Assembly (NCBI GenBank): GCA_019510485.1
Contig: JAEKKI010000146.1
Coordinates: forward strand, 1 to 43,574
From: Catenulisporales bacterium
GTDB lineage: Bacteria > Actinomycetota > Actinomycetes > Streptomycetales > Catenulisporaceae
DNA: 43,574 nucleotides
Reading direction: 5' to 3'
Positions 1 to 9,170 of the stretch are shown here, piece after piece. Under the pieces are notes generated by a model that saw only the letters and a program-made list of their open reading frames with translations, was not told the origin of the DNA and ran no database searches. The translations under genes and the position numbers were made by a program. Numbering within the stretch: the first letter of the stretch is position 1; the number at the start of each line of letters is the position of its first letter.

Positions 1-1
1 C

Positions 2-184
2 GTCCCCGGCCTCGGCGACGAGGCACTGCTGATCAAGACGGCGCCCCAGGGGCCTTACATCGCCCACGAAAACCTCCTGGTGCGCCGCGGCGACCTGATG
101 CTGTCCCTGTGGTCGAGCAACGCGACGGGAAGCCTTCCGGACTTTTCCCAGGTTGCCTACTACTTGGTCCACGGAATGGGCTGA
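2..184 (+). CDS. C-terminal end of an unidentified, probably exported protein (5' truncated by window edge)
   Basis: An open frame enters from the left edge and stops at TGA 182-184, giving 60 residues that start VPGLGDEALL and end YYLVHGMG. The pattern 'GLGDEALL', then a short hydrophobic strand and 'VRRGDLMLSLW', resembles the last strands of the extracellular sensor or lipoprotein domains (DUF3558/PknH-like) common in actinobacteria. That family link is only an impression. No start, signal peptide or other domain is visible because the gene begins outside the window. Its 3' end overlaps the degraded dihydrofolate reductase-like reading frame on the other strand by about 25 bases. Confidence 0.5.
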   Translation, partial: VPGLGDEALLIKTAPQGPYIAHENLLVRRGDLMLSLWSSNATGSLPDFSQVAYYLVHGMG

Positions 185-411
185 CGCGCGCGATAGCGCA
201 GGTGCGGCACGGCACCTTCCCCCGACTGCACCTCCATCTCGTCCAGCAGGCTGGCGCGCAGGCACTTCTGCGCGTCAGCCGCGCCGCGCAGCAGGATGTC
301 GCCGTTGCCAGCCGCCGCCTTGGCCTGGGTGACACATGCCTCGATGCTCAGTGTTTTTGACCCCGCGGTTTTTGACCCCGCCCCATCCGGGGGACTAAAC
401 CTCACCTTCAA
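160..411 (-). pseudogene. Remnant of a dihydrofolate reductase / RibD C-terminal domain family gene
   Basis: The minus-strand frame encodes 83 residues. Its middle reads IEACVTQAKAAAGNGDILL, then RGAADAQKCLRASLLDEMEV. This matches the end of DHFR-family proteins (typical pattern: IE-ALEQAKAAAGDKDV, GG-A--Q-YL-AGLLDE). Family members then continue with about 30 residues containing PVLLG-G-RLF before ending in a 'THLRYR' strand. Here the frame jumps from LLDEMEVQ to GAVPHLRYRAR, so the intervening segment is missing, and the N-terminal two thirds of the enzyme are absent as well. A short 15-bp-spaced duplication interrupts the upstream part. I read this as a decayed gene fragment with an internal deletion. 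The assignment rests on pattern memory, not on an alignment. Confidence 0.55.
353..381. repeat. Tandem 14-bp direct repeat GTTTTTGACCCCGC
   Basis: Two identical copies of GTTTTTGACCCCGC occur at 353-366 and 368-381, separated by one base. They lie at the 5' side of the DHFR-like remnant. Read on the minus strand they encode a repeated GSKT, so the duplication kept the frame open. The T-rich unit stands out against the G/C-rich surroundings. Confidence 0.7.
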
Positions 412-481
412 GGCAATTGTCTCATTCTGTCAACCGCCGAAGGAAGGCACCGCCGCCGAATCCGCCCGATCGGACCAACCC

Positions 482-973
482 TCACCCCGCCCCGACCAAC
501 CGCCGATCCAACCGCCCCAAAGCCCGCCGCGTAGCCACCGCGATCCCCGGCGCCATCGACCGAAAAGCCACCGCCGTCGGCCGCGCCGCGTCCACCGCCA
601 TCGTCCACACCACCCGAGTCCCCGCCGGCGTCTCCACCACCGCCCACTCCTCGGCCATCGCGCGAATGCCGGGAACGGTCGTGCGCTCGACGCGATACCC
701 GTACCGCGTCGGGTCATCCCACACGATGACCTCCTCATGGAACGCGACCCCGCCGACCAGCTTCACCCGCCGCTTCGTCCCCACCCCGTACGCCGAGCCG
801 CCGCCGCCATACTCCGCCGACACCACCGCCCCATACCAGCGCGGCATCGAGCCGACGTCATGAGCGATCGCGTCGAACACCGCCTTCGGCGAAGCCTGCA
901 AAGTCCCGCCGAACGAAAGACGCAGCGGTGCGGTCTCCAGGAACTCCAGGCCGACCGGACGTGTAGTGAACAT
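482..973 (-). CDS. SRPBCC-family (polyketide cyclase/START-like) protein
   Basis: 163 residues from ATG at 973. A GAGGGG motif immediately upstream overlaps the stop of the phosphatase gene, leaving a 5-base gap and suggesting co-transcription. The protein shows the SRPBCC helix-grip pattern. It has an N-terminal strand LRLSFGGTLQASPKAVFDAI with the usual 'A-PE-VFD-I' element. Then come 'SMPRWYGAVVSAEY' and the hydrophobic ligand-cavity strands 'RVVWTMAVDA', ending in an amphipathic C-terminal helix. Such proteins bind hydrophobic ligands or act as cyclases; the ligand cannot be predicted. Cytosolic, no signal peptide. The upstream frame is open, but the start chosen fits both domain length and ribosome-binding site. 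Confidence 0.75.
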   Translation of the reverse strand: MFTTRPVGLEFLETAPLRLSFGGTLQASPKAVFDAIAHDVGSMPRWYGAVVSAEYGGGGSAYGVGTKRRVKLVGGVAFHEEVIVWDDPTRYGYRVERTTVPGIRAMAEEWAVVETPAGTRVVWTMAVDAARPTAVAFRSMAPGIAVATRRALGRLDRRLVGAG

Positions 974-978
974 GCCCC

Positions 979-1761
979 TCAGCTTATGCGGCTGACCAGC
1001 AGAGCCCTGTCGTCCCCCGCATAAGCGTCCCCGGGCAGCCGCATCAGCTGCCGGCACACCGTCTCCGGCGTCTCGCTGCACACCAGCTGCGCCGCCATCC
1101 GCAGCTGCTCCATACCGTCCTCGATGTCCCCACCCGGCTTCTCGATCAGGCCGTCGGTATACAGCACCAGCGTGTCGGTCCGCCCGAGCGGGAACCGCGC
1201 CACCGGCCTCACATCCGTCTCGCGCACCCCCAGCGGCAGCCCCTTGGCCTGATCCAGCCATCGGGTCGCGAACGTGCCGTCGCGCTCGGCCAGCAGCAGC
1301 GGCGGCGGGTGGCCCGCGACGCTGTAGCAGACCGTGCCGCTGGGGCGGTCCAGGACCAGGACGCAGGCGGTCGCGGTGGTGTCGTTCGGCAGGTACGCCG
1401 TCACGAAGCGGTCCAGGCGGCGCAGGATCTCCGCCGGGTCGGCGGTGTCCAGGGCGTAGGCGCGCAGGGCGTTGCGCAGCTGGGCCATCACCACCGCCTC
1501 GCCGAAGCCGTGGCCGGCCACGTCGCCGATCACCCAGGCCACCGTGCCCGGGACCGGCTCGAAGACGTCGTACCAGTCGCCGCCGACGTTGTGGTGGCGG
1601 GCGGCCGGGATGTACTCGGCGGCGGTGACCAGGCCCTTGACCTCCAGGATGGACGGCAGCAGGGAGCGTTGCAGGCGCTCCACGATCCGCGCGTCGTCGT
1701 CCTTGGCGCCCCGGGGACGCCGCGGGCCGGAAGACTGCGGCCTCGAATCGGGCCCGTGCAC
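979..1761 (-). CDS. PP2C-type (SpoIIE/RsbU) serine phosphatase
   Basis: 260 residues from a GTG at 1761, preceded by AGGAGGTGAC, an almost perfect anti-Shine-Dalgarno match that fixes the start. It is a stand-alone SpoIIE phosphatase domain. Visible elements are ERLQRSLLPS in the first helix, the metal-binding GGDWYD (residues 60-65), GDVAGHG (79-85), SVAGHPPPLLL, LVLYTDGLIE and the C-terminal DDRALLV. Enzymes of this type dephosphorylate anti-sigma-factor antagonists and so tune alternative sigma factors. No PAS, GAF or HAMP sensory domain precedes it, so the input must come from another protein. It is cytosolic and probably co-transcribed with the SRPBCC gene. The phosphoprotein partner is not encoded nearby. 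Confidence 0.85.
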   Translation of the reverse strand: MHGPDSRPQSSGPRRPRGAKDDDARIVERLQRSLLPSILEVKGLVTAAEYIPAARHHNVGGDWYDVFEPVPGTVAWVIGDVAGHGFGEAVVMAQLRNALRAYALDTADPAEILRRLDRFVTAYLPNDTTATACVLVLDRPSGTVCYSVAGHPPPLLLAERDGTFATRWLDQAKGLPLGVRETDVRPVARFPLGRTDTLVLYTDGLIEKPGGDIEDGMEQLRMAAQLVCSETPETVCRQLMRLPGDAYAGDDRALLVSRIS

Positions 1762-2003
1762 GTCACCTCCTGGCGCTGGCCGATGGGCCCGGCGGTCCGA
1801 AGGCCCAGTTCATTGTGCAGGATCAACACGGTGGCGCGCCGTGGCGCGCGCTGTGGCGGAAGGTCGGCGCGCCGGATCGGGGCGTCGGCTGTCGCACTCA
1901 GAGTATTCCCTCAGTGACGCTCTACGGAGTACGGGCTGCCGATTTCCGGCCGAAAAGCGACCCGATTCTTACCGTGCTCACAGGCATGGGAAGCTGGTGG
2001 GCG

Positions 2004-2852
2004 ATGAAGTACCGCTTCCTGCTGCGTCCCGGCTGGCTCGCGGCGATCGCCGCCCTGGTCGCGCTCACCGCGGCCTTCGTCGGCCTGGGGATGTGGCAGT
2101 TCTCACGGGCGCACCGCACCCACAAGCTCAGCGCGCAGGAGCTGACGGCGCGCGCCACCGTCGTCCCGCTAGCGCAGCTGCTCAAGGACGGTTCGCCGGC
2201 CAACGGTGCCCTGGGGCACGCGGTGACCGTCTCCGGCGTCCTCGACGGCACCCGCCAGCTGCTGGTCCCGGACCGCGCGCTGCCCGACGGCCGCGACGGC
2301 TACCTGGTCATCGCGCCGCTGAAGGCCGCCGACGGCACCGCGGTCGTGGTCAGCCGCGGCTGGACCGCCCAGCCCGTCACCCCGCCGCCGGTCCCGGCCG
2401 GGCCGGTCACGATCACCGGCTGGCTGGCCGCCGCCGAGCCCGCCGACAGCGCGTCGGCGAAGGCCGAGGACGACGCCGCGAAGGACCCGGCGCACCGCAT
2501 CGCCACCGTCGACGTCGCCACGCTGGTCAACACCTGGCCGTATCCGCTGGACCAGTCCTATGTCAATGCCTTGAGCATAAACCCGGCCGACGACGCCGCC
2601 GTGAAGCTCACTCCGGTCCCGGCCCCGACGCCGCCGAACAAGTCGTCCTGGTACATCCTCAACCTCGGCTACACCCTGCAGTGGTGGGTGTTCGGGATCG
2701 TGGGCCTGTGGTGGTTCGCGACCTACGTGCGCCGGCTCGCGAACCCGGCCGCCGAAGACGCGGAAGAAGAAGCCGCCCAAGAAGAAGACAGCGAAGAAGA
2801 AGACGCCGAAGAACTCAGTCCACCCGCGCAGGCTCCGGCTGCGACTCCTTAG
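2004..2852 (+). CDS. SURF1-like membrane protein
   Basis: 282 residues from ATG 2004, beginning MKYRFLLRPGWLAAIAALVA, the usual opening of actinobacterial SURF1 proteins. An upstream in-frame ATG at 1986 is the alternative. SURF1 proteins assist cytochrome c oxidase assembly. The architecture is visible: an N-terminal transmembrane helix (about 11-30), 'GMWQFSRAHR', a periplasmic core with 'PLAQLL', 'VTVSGVLDG', 'YLVIAPL' and 'VVVSRGW', and a second transmembrane helix near residue 225 ('WWVFGIVGLWWF'). It ends in a strongly acidic Glu/Ala tail, unusual for the family. The last 38 bases overlap the 3' end of the convergent DUF3817 gene. Confidence 0.85.
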   Translation: MKYRFLLRPGWLAAIAALVALTAAFVGLGMWQFSRAHRTHKLSAQELTARATVVPLAQLLKDGSPANGALGHAVTVSGVLDGTRQLLVPDRALPDGRDGYLVIAPLKAADGTAVVVSRGWTAQPVTPPPVPAGPVTITGWLAAAEPADSASAKAEDDAAKDPAHRIATVDVATLVNTWPYPLDQSYVNALSINPADDAAVKLTPVPAPTPPNKSSWYILNLGYTLQWWVFGIVGLWWFATYVRRLANPAAEDAEEEAAQEEDSEEEDAEELSPPAQAPAATP

Positions 2853-3231
2853 CCGCCCCGGCCCGCACCGCCTTGGCCGCCGCCTTCGCCTTCTTCGCCG
2901 CGGCCCGCTCCTCCGCCTCAGTCAGCAGCTTCTGCGTGTCCCGCACCACGATCCGCTCGTAGTAGAACGCCAGGAACGGCACCACGCCGACCAGCATGAT
3001 CAGGATCGTCCGCACCGGCTTGTACCGGGCCCGCAGGCACAGGTCGAGCGCCACGACGAGGTACACCATGTACCCGTAGCCGTGCACGATGCTCACCGGC
3101 TTCTCAAGGGTCTTGTTGTGCGCCCACAGCTGCAGCGGGATGACGACGAACGTGAGCAGCAGCAGCATGGTGCCGGTGAACAGCGCCATCACGCGGTAGC
3201 GGGTGATGGCCCCGGAGGTCAGCGTAGTCAT
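2815..3231 (-). CDS. DUF3817 integral membrane protein
   Basis: 138 residues from ATG 3231, which overlaps the previous stop as ATGA (translational coupling). Three hydrophobic helices are evident (about 10-33, 51-72, 77-97). The DUF3817 signature is 'VSIVHGYGYMVYLV' with the conserved HG-GY, and 'YKPVRTILIMLVGVVPF' precedes the last helix. The C-terminus is a charged Ala/Lys helix and ends in PEPARVD. The biochemical role of this family is unknown. It is the last gene of the leftward MoxR/DUF58 operon, and its end runs 38 bases into the SURF1-like gene on the opposite strand. Confidence 0.8.
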   Translation of the reverse strand: MTTLTSGAITRYRVMALFTGTMLLLLTFVVIPLQLWAHNKTLEKPVSIVHGYGYMVYLVVALDLCLRARYKPVRTILIMLVGVVPFLAFYYERIVVRDTQKLLTEAEERAAAKKAKAAAKAVRAGAAKESQPEPARVD

Positions 3232-3866
3232 CGTGAGGACCTGTCCTGTTTCTGGTGTTCGGCTCCCCGCGAGCCTACCCGCCGCCGCTCGCCGCGCCCG
3301 AAGGCGGTCGCCACCACGGCCCCCAGCGCCGCCGCCGCGGCGACCGCGACCAGCACCGGCCGGTACGCCGAGTCCGAGGCGGGCAGCGCGACCAGCGCTG
3401 TCGCCCCGGCGATCAGCGCCGCGAGCCCGGCCAGGAAGGCGGGGGAGAGCAGCCGCCGCGCCGTCACCGCCGGCATCGAGATCATGTCCAGCAGCACCAG
3501 GTAGCCGGCCAGCAGCAGCGCGTCGACCCCGGCCGCCCACGCCGGCGCCGGATTGGTGGCGACCAGGACCACGAACGCGCCCACCAGCAGGGTATTGCGA
3601 TGAACGCGCGCCAAGCGGTGCAGCCGCATGGCGGTCACCACCGGACGGCCCTGATACGGCTGCGCCAGGATCGCGAACACCACGGCGCAGAACACCAGGT
3701 CGAGGACATGGGGTAGGTCCGGCGGCCAGCTCCAGAACGGCAGTCCGCTGCCCATCACGGCCATCAGGACGCCGTAGCCGGCCCAGAACGCGAGGTTGGC
3801 GGGCAGCCCCGCGCTGACACCGGCACCGGAATCCGCCCGACCACCCACCGCGCCGTCGCCGCTCAT
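3228..3866 (-). CDS. Polytopic membrane protein of the MoxR/DUF58 operon
   Basis: 212 residues from ATG 3866, coupled by ATGA overlaps to the DUF58 gene before it and the DUF3817 gene after it. About five or six hydrophobic segments are visible, for example 'LAFWAGYGVLMAVMGSGL', 'LDLVFCAVVFAILA', 'TLLVGAFVVLVA' and 'AALIAGATALVALPA'. Two cytoplasmic basic loops are present ('RLHRLARVHRN' and the C-terminal 'RGERRRVGSRG'). I do not recognise a named family. The tight coupling suggests it works with the DUF58/MoxR pair in the membrane. Confidence 0.7.
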   Translation of the reverse strand: MSGDGAVGGRADSGAGVSAGLPANLAFWAGYGVLMAVMGSGLPFWSWPPDLPHVLDLVFCAVVFAILAQPYQGRPVVTAMRLHRLARVHRNTLLVGAFVVLVATNPAPAWAAGVDALLLAGYLVLLDMISMPAVTARRLLSPAFLAGLAALIAGATALVALPASDSAYRPVLVAVAAAAALGAVVATAFGRGERRRVGSRGAEHQKQDRSSR

Positions 3867-5205
3867 CGCGCCCTCCCCGCCACCGGCATCCGCAGCAACG
3901 GCGCCAGCGCCAGATCCAGCGGGTCCACGCCGTCCCAGGTCACCACCGGCACCCCCAGCTCGCCCAGCACGAAGCGCACCGCCTGCCGATCCAGCCGCCA
4001 CAAGCGCAGCGCCAACGCGTCCAGGTGGTCCGGCTTGCCACCGGTGGTCTGCCGCGGCTCATGCGCCAGCACGTCGATCACCACCAGCGGGTGGCCCCGA
4101 TCGGCGAGGTCACGAACCGCCTCCACCACACCGGGGTCCAGCAGCGGACTGAAGACGTAGACCATCGCACCGCGCGGCAGCACCCGCGTCGGCAGCCGGC
4201 TCAGGCCGCCGGTCTCGTAGGTGAAGTCCTTGCGCAGGTCCATCACCGTCTCCGCGATGCGGTACAGATACCCGTTCCCGGAACCCGGCGTCAGCCACTG
4301 CACGCGGCCGGACAACGTGACCAGCCCGATGCGGTCGTGCGCCCTCAGATAGGCCTGAGCCAGCCCGGCGGCGCCGCGCACCGCGGTGTCCAGGGTGGAG
4401 CGCGGCCGCGGATCGTCCGGGACCTGCGGCTGCGGCAGGTCGGACAGAGCGTCGACGACGATCACCGCCTCGGCAGCGCGTTCGGCCTCGAAGGTGTTCA
4501 CCTGAAGCTCGCGCCGCCGCGTGGTAGCCGGCCAGTTGATGCGGCGCTGGCGGTCGCCGAACACGTACGGCCGCACCGCGATGAACTCCACGCCCTCACC
4601 CGCGGTACGCGCGGAGTGCTCCCCGAAGCGGTCCGGGAAGCGCTGCGGCATCAGGGCGGTCTCGTCCGGCGCCGGGACCGGGTACGCCTCGACCTCCCCG
4701 AGGCCGGCGTGCAGCGTGGTGACGCGCAGCCCGGCGGTGTCGTGGACGTCGATCGCGACGGCGCCCAGCGCCCAGCGGCCCCAGCGCGGCACCAGCAGCT
4801 GGACGGTGATCACCGCGCCGGACAGCTCCAGCGCCAGCAGCCGCACGCCCGAGGGCGCCGGCGCCGGCCCGAACTCGCTGTCCTCGCGCGCCCGCGGCGG
4901 CAGGTACTCCTGCCGGGTCCAGCCCGCGGCGGCGTCGGCGGCCAGCCGGATGGTGGCGGTCAGCGTCTCGCCCTCGAAGCAGCGCCGGTCCGGCACGTCG
5001 ACCTCGGCCCGGATCCGCGTCGGATGCGAGCCGCCGTGCGCGGCCATCATCAGCAGCGGAACCGCCGCCAGCGGCACGCACCACCAGGCGCCGAAGGCGA
5101 CGGCCGGGATCAGGGTGCCGACGGCGGCGGTCAGCAGGCGCATGGCGCGCTGCGTGGGACGCCAGGTGACCGGAGAAGCGGTGGCCGGCTTGGCTGATTC
5201 CCCGC

Positions 5206-5209
<4 letters not shown>
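3863..5209 (-). CDS. DUF58 domain protein (von Willebrand A-like partner of MoxR)
   Basis: 448 residues, starting 4 bases inside the end of the moxR-like gene (ATGA). Two N-terminal transmembrane helices (about 22-57) are followed by a beta-rich segment. The DUF58 signature 'RPYVFGDRQRRINWPATTRR' with 'LQVNTFEAER' then leads into a vWA-like fold starting 'AVIVVDALSD'. The C-terminal part ('VYVFSPLLDPGVVEAVRDLA') completes that fold. DUF58 proteins pair with MoxR AAA+ ATPases and are thought to help assemble or insert metal into large complexes, or to act in cell-envelope stress. The substrate here is unknown. Confidence 0.85.
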
Positions 5210-6261
<1,052 letters not shown>

Positions 6262-6328
6262 CGGCTCTCCTCTTTTGTTCCCGGCGCTGTTCCGGCACGC
6301 GCGCCGGCTATCCCGGTCCTGCTACCAC

Positions 6329-6916
6329 TCACATCCGCTCCAGCCGCTCGATCAGCTCGCCGACGGCGCGGATCGGCACGTCGGCGGGCCTGGTCCCGGG
6401 CTGCTGGTTCAGCAGCGCGGGATCCACCAGCGGCCACCGGTCCGCGCCGATCAGCGCCGCGGCCGTCGCCGGATCCCGGTACAGGTTCACGCCGTGCCGC
6501 TCGGCCAGCCGCGCCGCCGCCAGCCGGGTCAGCTCCCGGCGCAGCCCGCGCTCGTAGCCGCCGCGCTCGCGGGCCGTGTGCAGCATGGAGGCGTACCAGG
6601 CCACGCCCACGTAGTGGCGCTCCAGCACGCGCTCGCGCACGTCGGCGTTCATCCCGATGGTGCGCCCGGCCAGGGCGTACCAGGCCGCGAGCGCGATCGC
6701 CGCGACGCACGTGCCGAGCGCCATACCCAGCCACTGCGTTCCCAGCACGAGCCAGGTCGTACCGCCGACCACGGCGGTCATGGTCGTCAGCGCTATAGCG
6801 ATCGCGGTCCAGCGGCGGCGCTCCAGGGCCCGTTGTGCGGCCTGCTGTTCGGCGTGGTGGTCGGCCGACAGCTGGGCTCGCTGCTGCGCGAACGGGGACT
6901 GCGTCAGGTAACTCAT
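6329..6916 (-). CDS. Two-helix membrane protein of the MoxR operon
   Basis: 195 residues. The start overlaps the end of the DUF4129 gene (ATGA at 6916). A hydrophilic N-terminus rich in Gln and Ala ('QQRAQLSADHHAEQQAAQRA') is followed by two transmembrane helices (about 37-56 and 62-82). A long cytosolic C-terminal part carries 'HYVGVAWYASMLHTARERGG'. No named domain is recognised. A 67-base gap separates it from the moxR-like gene. A role as a membrane anchor or adaptor for the MoxR/DUF58 machinery is inferred from position only. Confidence 0.7.
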   Translation of the reverse strand: MSYLTQSPFAQQRAQLSADHHAEQQAAQRALERRRWTAIAIALTTMTAVVGGTTWLVLGTQWLGMALGTCVAAIALAAWYALAGRTIGMNADVRERVLERHYVGVAWYASMLHTARERGGYERGLRRELTRLAAARLAERHGVNLYRDPATAAALIGADRWPLVDPALLNQQPGTRPADVPIRAVGELIERLERM

Positions 6917-7878
6917 CGCCGGCCTTCCGCTCCGGAGCCGGCAGCCGCCGCTGCCGCTGAAACGCGGGCCTCCGCGGCCGCGAGGGCTTCAGCCGCGCGC
7001 GCCCGCAAGTGCTCGGCGATCGCGTTCAGCGCCTGCCGGGCCTGCTCCCGCTTCGCTTCGTCGACCGGATGCCGGGAGAACCGCGCCTCGCGGAACAGGT
7101 CCGTGAGGCGCTCGGCCGGTGCGGCGGGGATGAGCCGCGCGCCGGTGACGCGACGCAGGAACTCCTCCGGGGTGTCGGCGGCCCGGCGGCCGTTGCCCTC
7201 GGCGCTCAGCGCGTTCTCCATCGCGGCGTAGCAGGCGATCACGGCCTCGCGCGCATCCCCCTCGTCGAGCGCCCGGCTCCCGGCGGCTATCGCCTCGGTC
7301 AGCTGCTCCACGTCCCTGTCCAGCTCCTCGAAAATCACGACCGGGGCCTGCGCGCGGGAGAACCAGTGCCGACGCAGCAGCCTGATGGCGCCGTAGGCGA
7401 TCAGGACGATCGCCGCGCCCAGAATCAGGTACAGGATCGTCCGGACGATGTAGTCCGGGAACGGCGGGCCTTTGACTCCGTGACCGGTCGCGACGGGCCG
7501 GTCCGGCCGGTCCGGCATGCTCTGGGAACTCCGGCTGACCTGCTCGAAGCCGCCCGGCATCTGCTTGGGCGCGGACTGCCGGCCGAAGAACAGCAGCCCG
7601 ATCGGGGTCAGGACCGCCGCGGCGGCCAGCAGCCATGCGGTCGCGGTGCCCGCCCGGCGCAGCAGGCCGTATCCGTCATCCCGGTGCTTGGCGAACCGCG
7701 CGATCACCACCACCAGTGCGATCGCGGCCAGGATCGCGGCCAGCGGCCGCACGCCCTTCCAGAGCCCGTCGGCGGTGCCGGCGTCCAGCCCGGAGTCCCG
7801 GCGCGCGGCGACGCCCATCGCCGCCACCGCGAGCACGACGATCACGGTGGGAAGCCACCGTCTGCTGTTCCCGGTCAT
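6913..7878 (-). CDS. DUF4129 domain membrane protein
   Basis: 321 residues. The N-terminus has a first helix ('WLPTVIVVLAVAAMGVAA'), a second ('LAAILAAIALVVVIARFA') and a third ('ATAWLLAAAAVLTPIGLLFF'). After a proline-rich loop a fourth helix ('TILYLILGAAIVLIAYGAI') leads into a soluble domain. The soluble part shows the DUF4129 pattern 'AREAVIACYAAMENALSAEG', 'ADTPEEFLRRV', then 'LTDLFREARFSRHPVDE'. DUF4129 domains often occur with transglutaminase-like proteins in MoxR/DUF58 operons, and this gene sits in exactly such an operon. It is coupled on both sides by ATGA overlaps. Confidence 0.85.
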   Translation of the reverse strand: MTGNSRRWLPTVIVVLAVAAMGVAARRDSGLDAGTADGLWKGVRPLAAILAAIALVVVIARFAKHRDDGYGLLRRAGTATAWLLAAAAVLTPIGLLFFGRQSAPKQMPGGFEQVSRSSQSMPDRPDRPVATGHGVKGPPFPDYIVRTILYLILGAAIVLIAYGAIRLLRRHWFSRAQAPVVIFEELDRDVEQLTEAIAAGSRALDEGDAREAVIACYAAMENALSAEGNGRRAADTPEEFLRRVTGARLIPAAPAERLTDLFREARFSRHPVDEAKREQARQALNAIAEHLRARAAEALAAAEARVSAAAAAAGSGAEGRR

Positions 7879-8945
7879 GCGGTTCCGGCACTCTGGTCGG
7901 TGACGGGCTCTGCGACGTGCCGGGCGCGGAACCGCGCCGCCTGCCGGGCCAGCGCGCGCTCCAGACCCCGGTCCAGCTGGCCGCCGACGGCCCGCACCTG
8001 CTCGATCTCGGCCACGGCCGCGTTCTTCACCTCGGCCGGTATCTCCTTCAGATTACCGGGGAGCGCTTTGACCGCGCCCCACAGCGAGAGGTCCTCCACG
8101 GTCGCCGCGAGCGCGGTGTGCTTGCGCATCAGCTCCACGAGATGGTCCCGTCGCAGATGCGCCAGCGTGTTCGCCGCCTTGAGCGCCACCGCCCAGATCA
8201 GGAGGTTGAGCACGGGTACCGCGATCAGCCAGGTGGCGAAGTGGATGTTGTCGCCGGTCAGCCAGGACGGCCGGTGGTGCATCTTCTCCGCCGAGTGCGT
8301 CACCCGCTGCTCGATCCAGGCCGGGGCCGCCATCACCGCCAGCGTCCCGAGGCTGGTCAGGGCGAACGGGATGCCGATGTAGGCGCCCCAGCGCGGCCAG
8401 GTCGTCGTGGCCTGCAACCGGTGGCGCAGCCGCATGAACGGACAGGGGAACAGCACCGAGGCCAGATTCCCGGCGGCGATCGGGGCCAGCGGCAGCTCGG
8501 CGATGATCGGCCAGTTGTGCTTGACCCAGTGGTGGTCCTTGGTCAGCAGGATCACCAGCCCGGCGACGCCGAAGGCGTATCCGGCCTCGAAGACGTAGAG
8601 CACCTGGTTGCGGACCCGCAGCAGCCGCGCCGGGTCGCCGCCGGCGGCCAGCACCCGGATCGCCCACTCCGGCTCGGCGGCGAGCTGGTTGGTGAGTGAG
8701 GCGTCGGCCACGGCGGTCAGCACGATGGTGACGATCAGGGTCAGCGGGTCGCGCACCTGAGTGGCGAACGGATTCCAGTACAGGAAGGCGCCGGTGGCCA
8801 GGCCCAACCCCATGGAGGTGAGCATCCCGAGCAGCCAGTCCGGCCACACCCGCAGGACCCGCCAGAACTCCCGGGGCAGCGTCACCCTGACAACGACCGG
8901 CTGCGCCACCGGCCCGCCCGCGGCCGTCGTGGCGGCGTCGGTCAT
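7875..8945 (-). CDS. Multi-pass membrane protein, first gene of the MoxR operon
   Basis: 356 residues with six or so hydrophobic helices ('WLLGMLTSMGLGLATGAFLY', 'LIVTIVLTAVADASL', 'YAFGVAGLVILLT', 'WGAYIGIPFALTSLGTLAVM', 'WLIAVPVLNLLIWAVALKAA') and a long basic C-terminal amphipathic region. It lies first in the seven-gene run and overlaps the DUF4129 gene by 4 bases. No known family is recognised. The start (ATG 8945) follows GAGGGGGGAGCC, a convincing ribosome-binding site. The operon promoter should lie in the 225-bp gap shared with the divergent CBS-domain gene. Confidence 0.75.
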   Translation of the reverse strand: MTDAATTAAGGPVAQPVVVRVTLPREFWRVLRVWPDWLLGMLTSMGLGLATGAFLYWNPFATQVRDPLTLIVTIVLTAVADASLTNQLAAEPEWAIRVLAAGGDPARLLRVRNQVLYVFEAGYAFGVAGLVILLTKDHHWVKHNWPIIAELPLAPIAAGNLASVLFPCPFMRLRHRLQATTTWPRWGAYIGIPFALTSLGTLAVMAAPAWIEQRVTHSAEKMHHRPSWLTGDNIHFATWLIAVPVLNLLIWAVALKAANTLAHLRRDHLVELMRKHTALAATVEDLSLWGAVKALPGNLKEIPAEVKNAAVAEIEQVRAVGGQLDRGLERALARQAARFRARHVAEPVTDQSAGTA

Positions 8946-9170
8946 GGTGTGGCTCCCCCCTCGTCGCGCGCGGCCCCGCCAGGGTACCCGTCGCTCTCGC
9001 CAGCCGAGGATAACCCTTTCGGGGGAATCACGTCCCGTAGAGCAGGGCGGGACGCTGTGCGACGGGGCGTAACCCGTCTGGCAGATCCCGACAAAGCACG
9101 CGGATCCCCGCGCGGGGAAGCTGAACGCAGGCTCGTCGAGCCGCCCCGTCCCGCCGGCTCAGGAGGATGA

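Noticed and set aside
296..1024. Long plus-strand frames opposite the SRPBCC and phosphatase genes
   Set aside because: Arg/Pro/His-rich composition typical of antisense frames in high-GC coding DNA; the minus-strand proteins have clear family motifs and ribosome-binding sites.
8946..9170. Antisense frame 'MIRAMSSPTAAEGKFLAKSA...' over the CBS-domain gene
   Set aside because: Ser/Thr/Arg-rich shadow of the plus-strand CBS gene, which has AGGAGG and clear domains.
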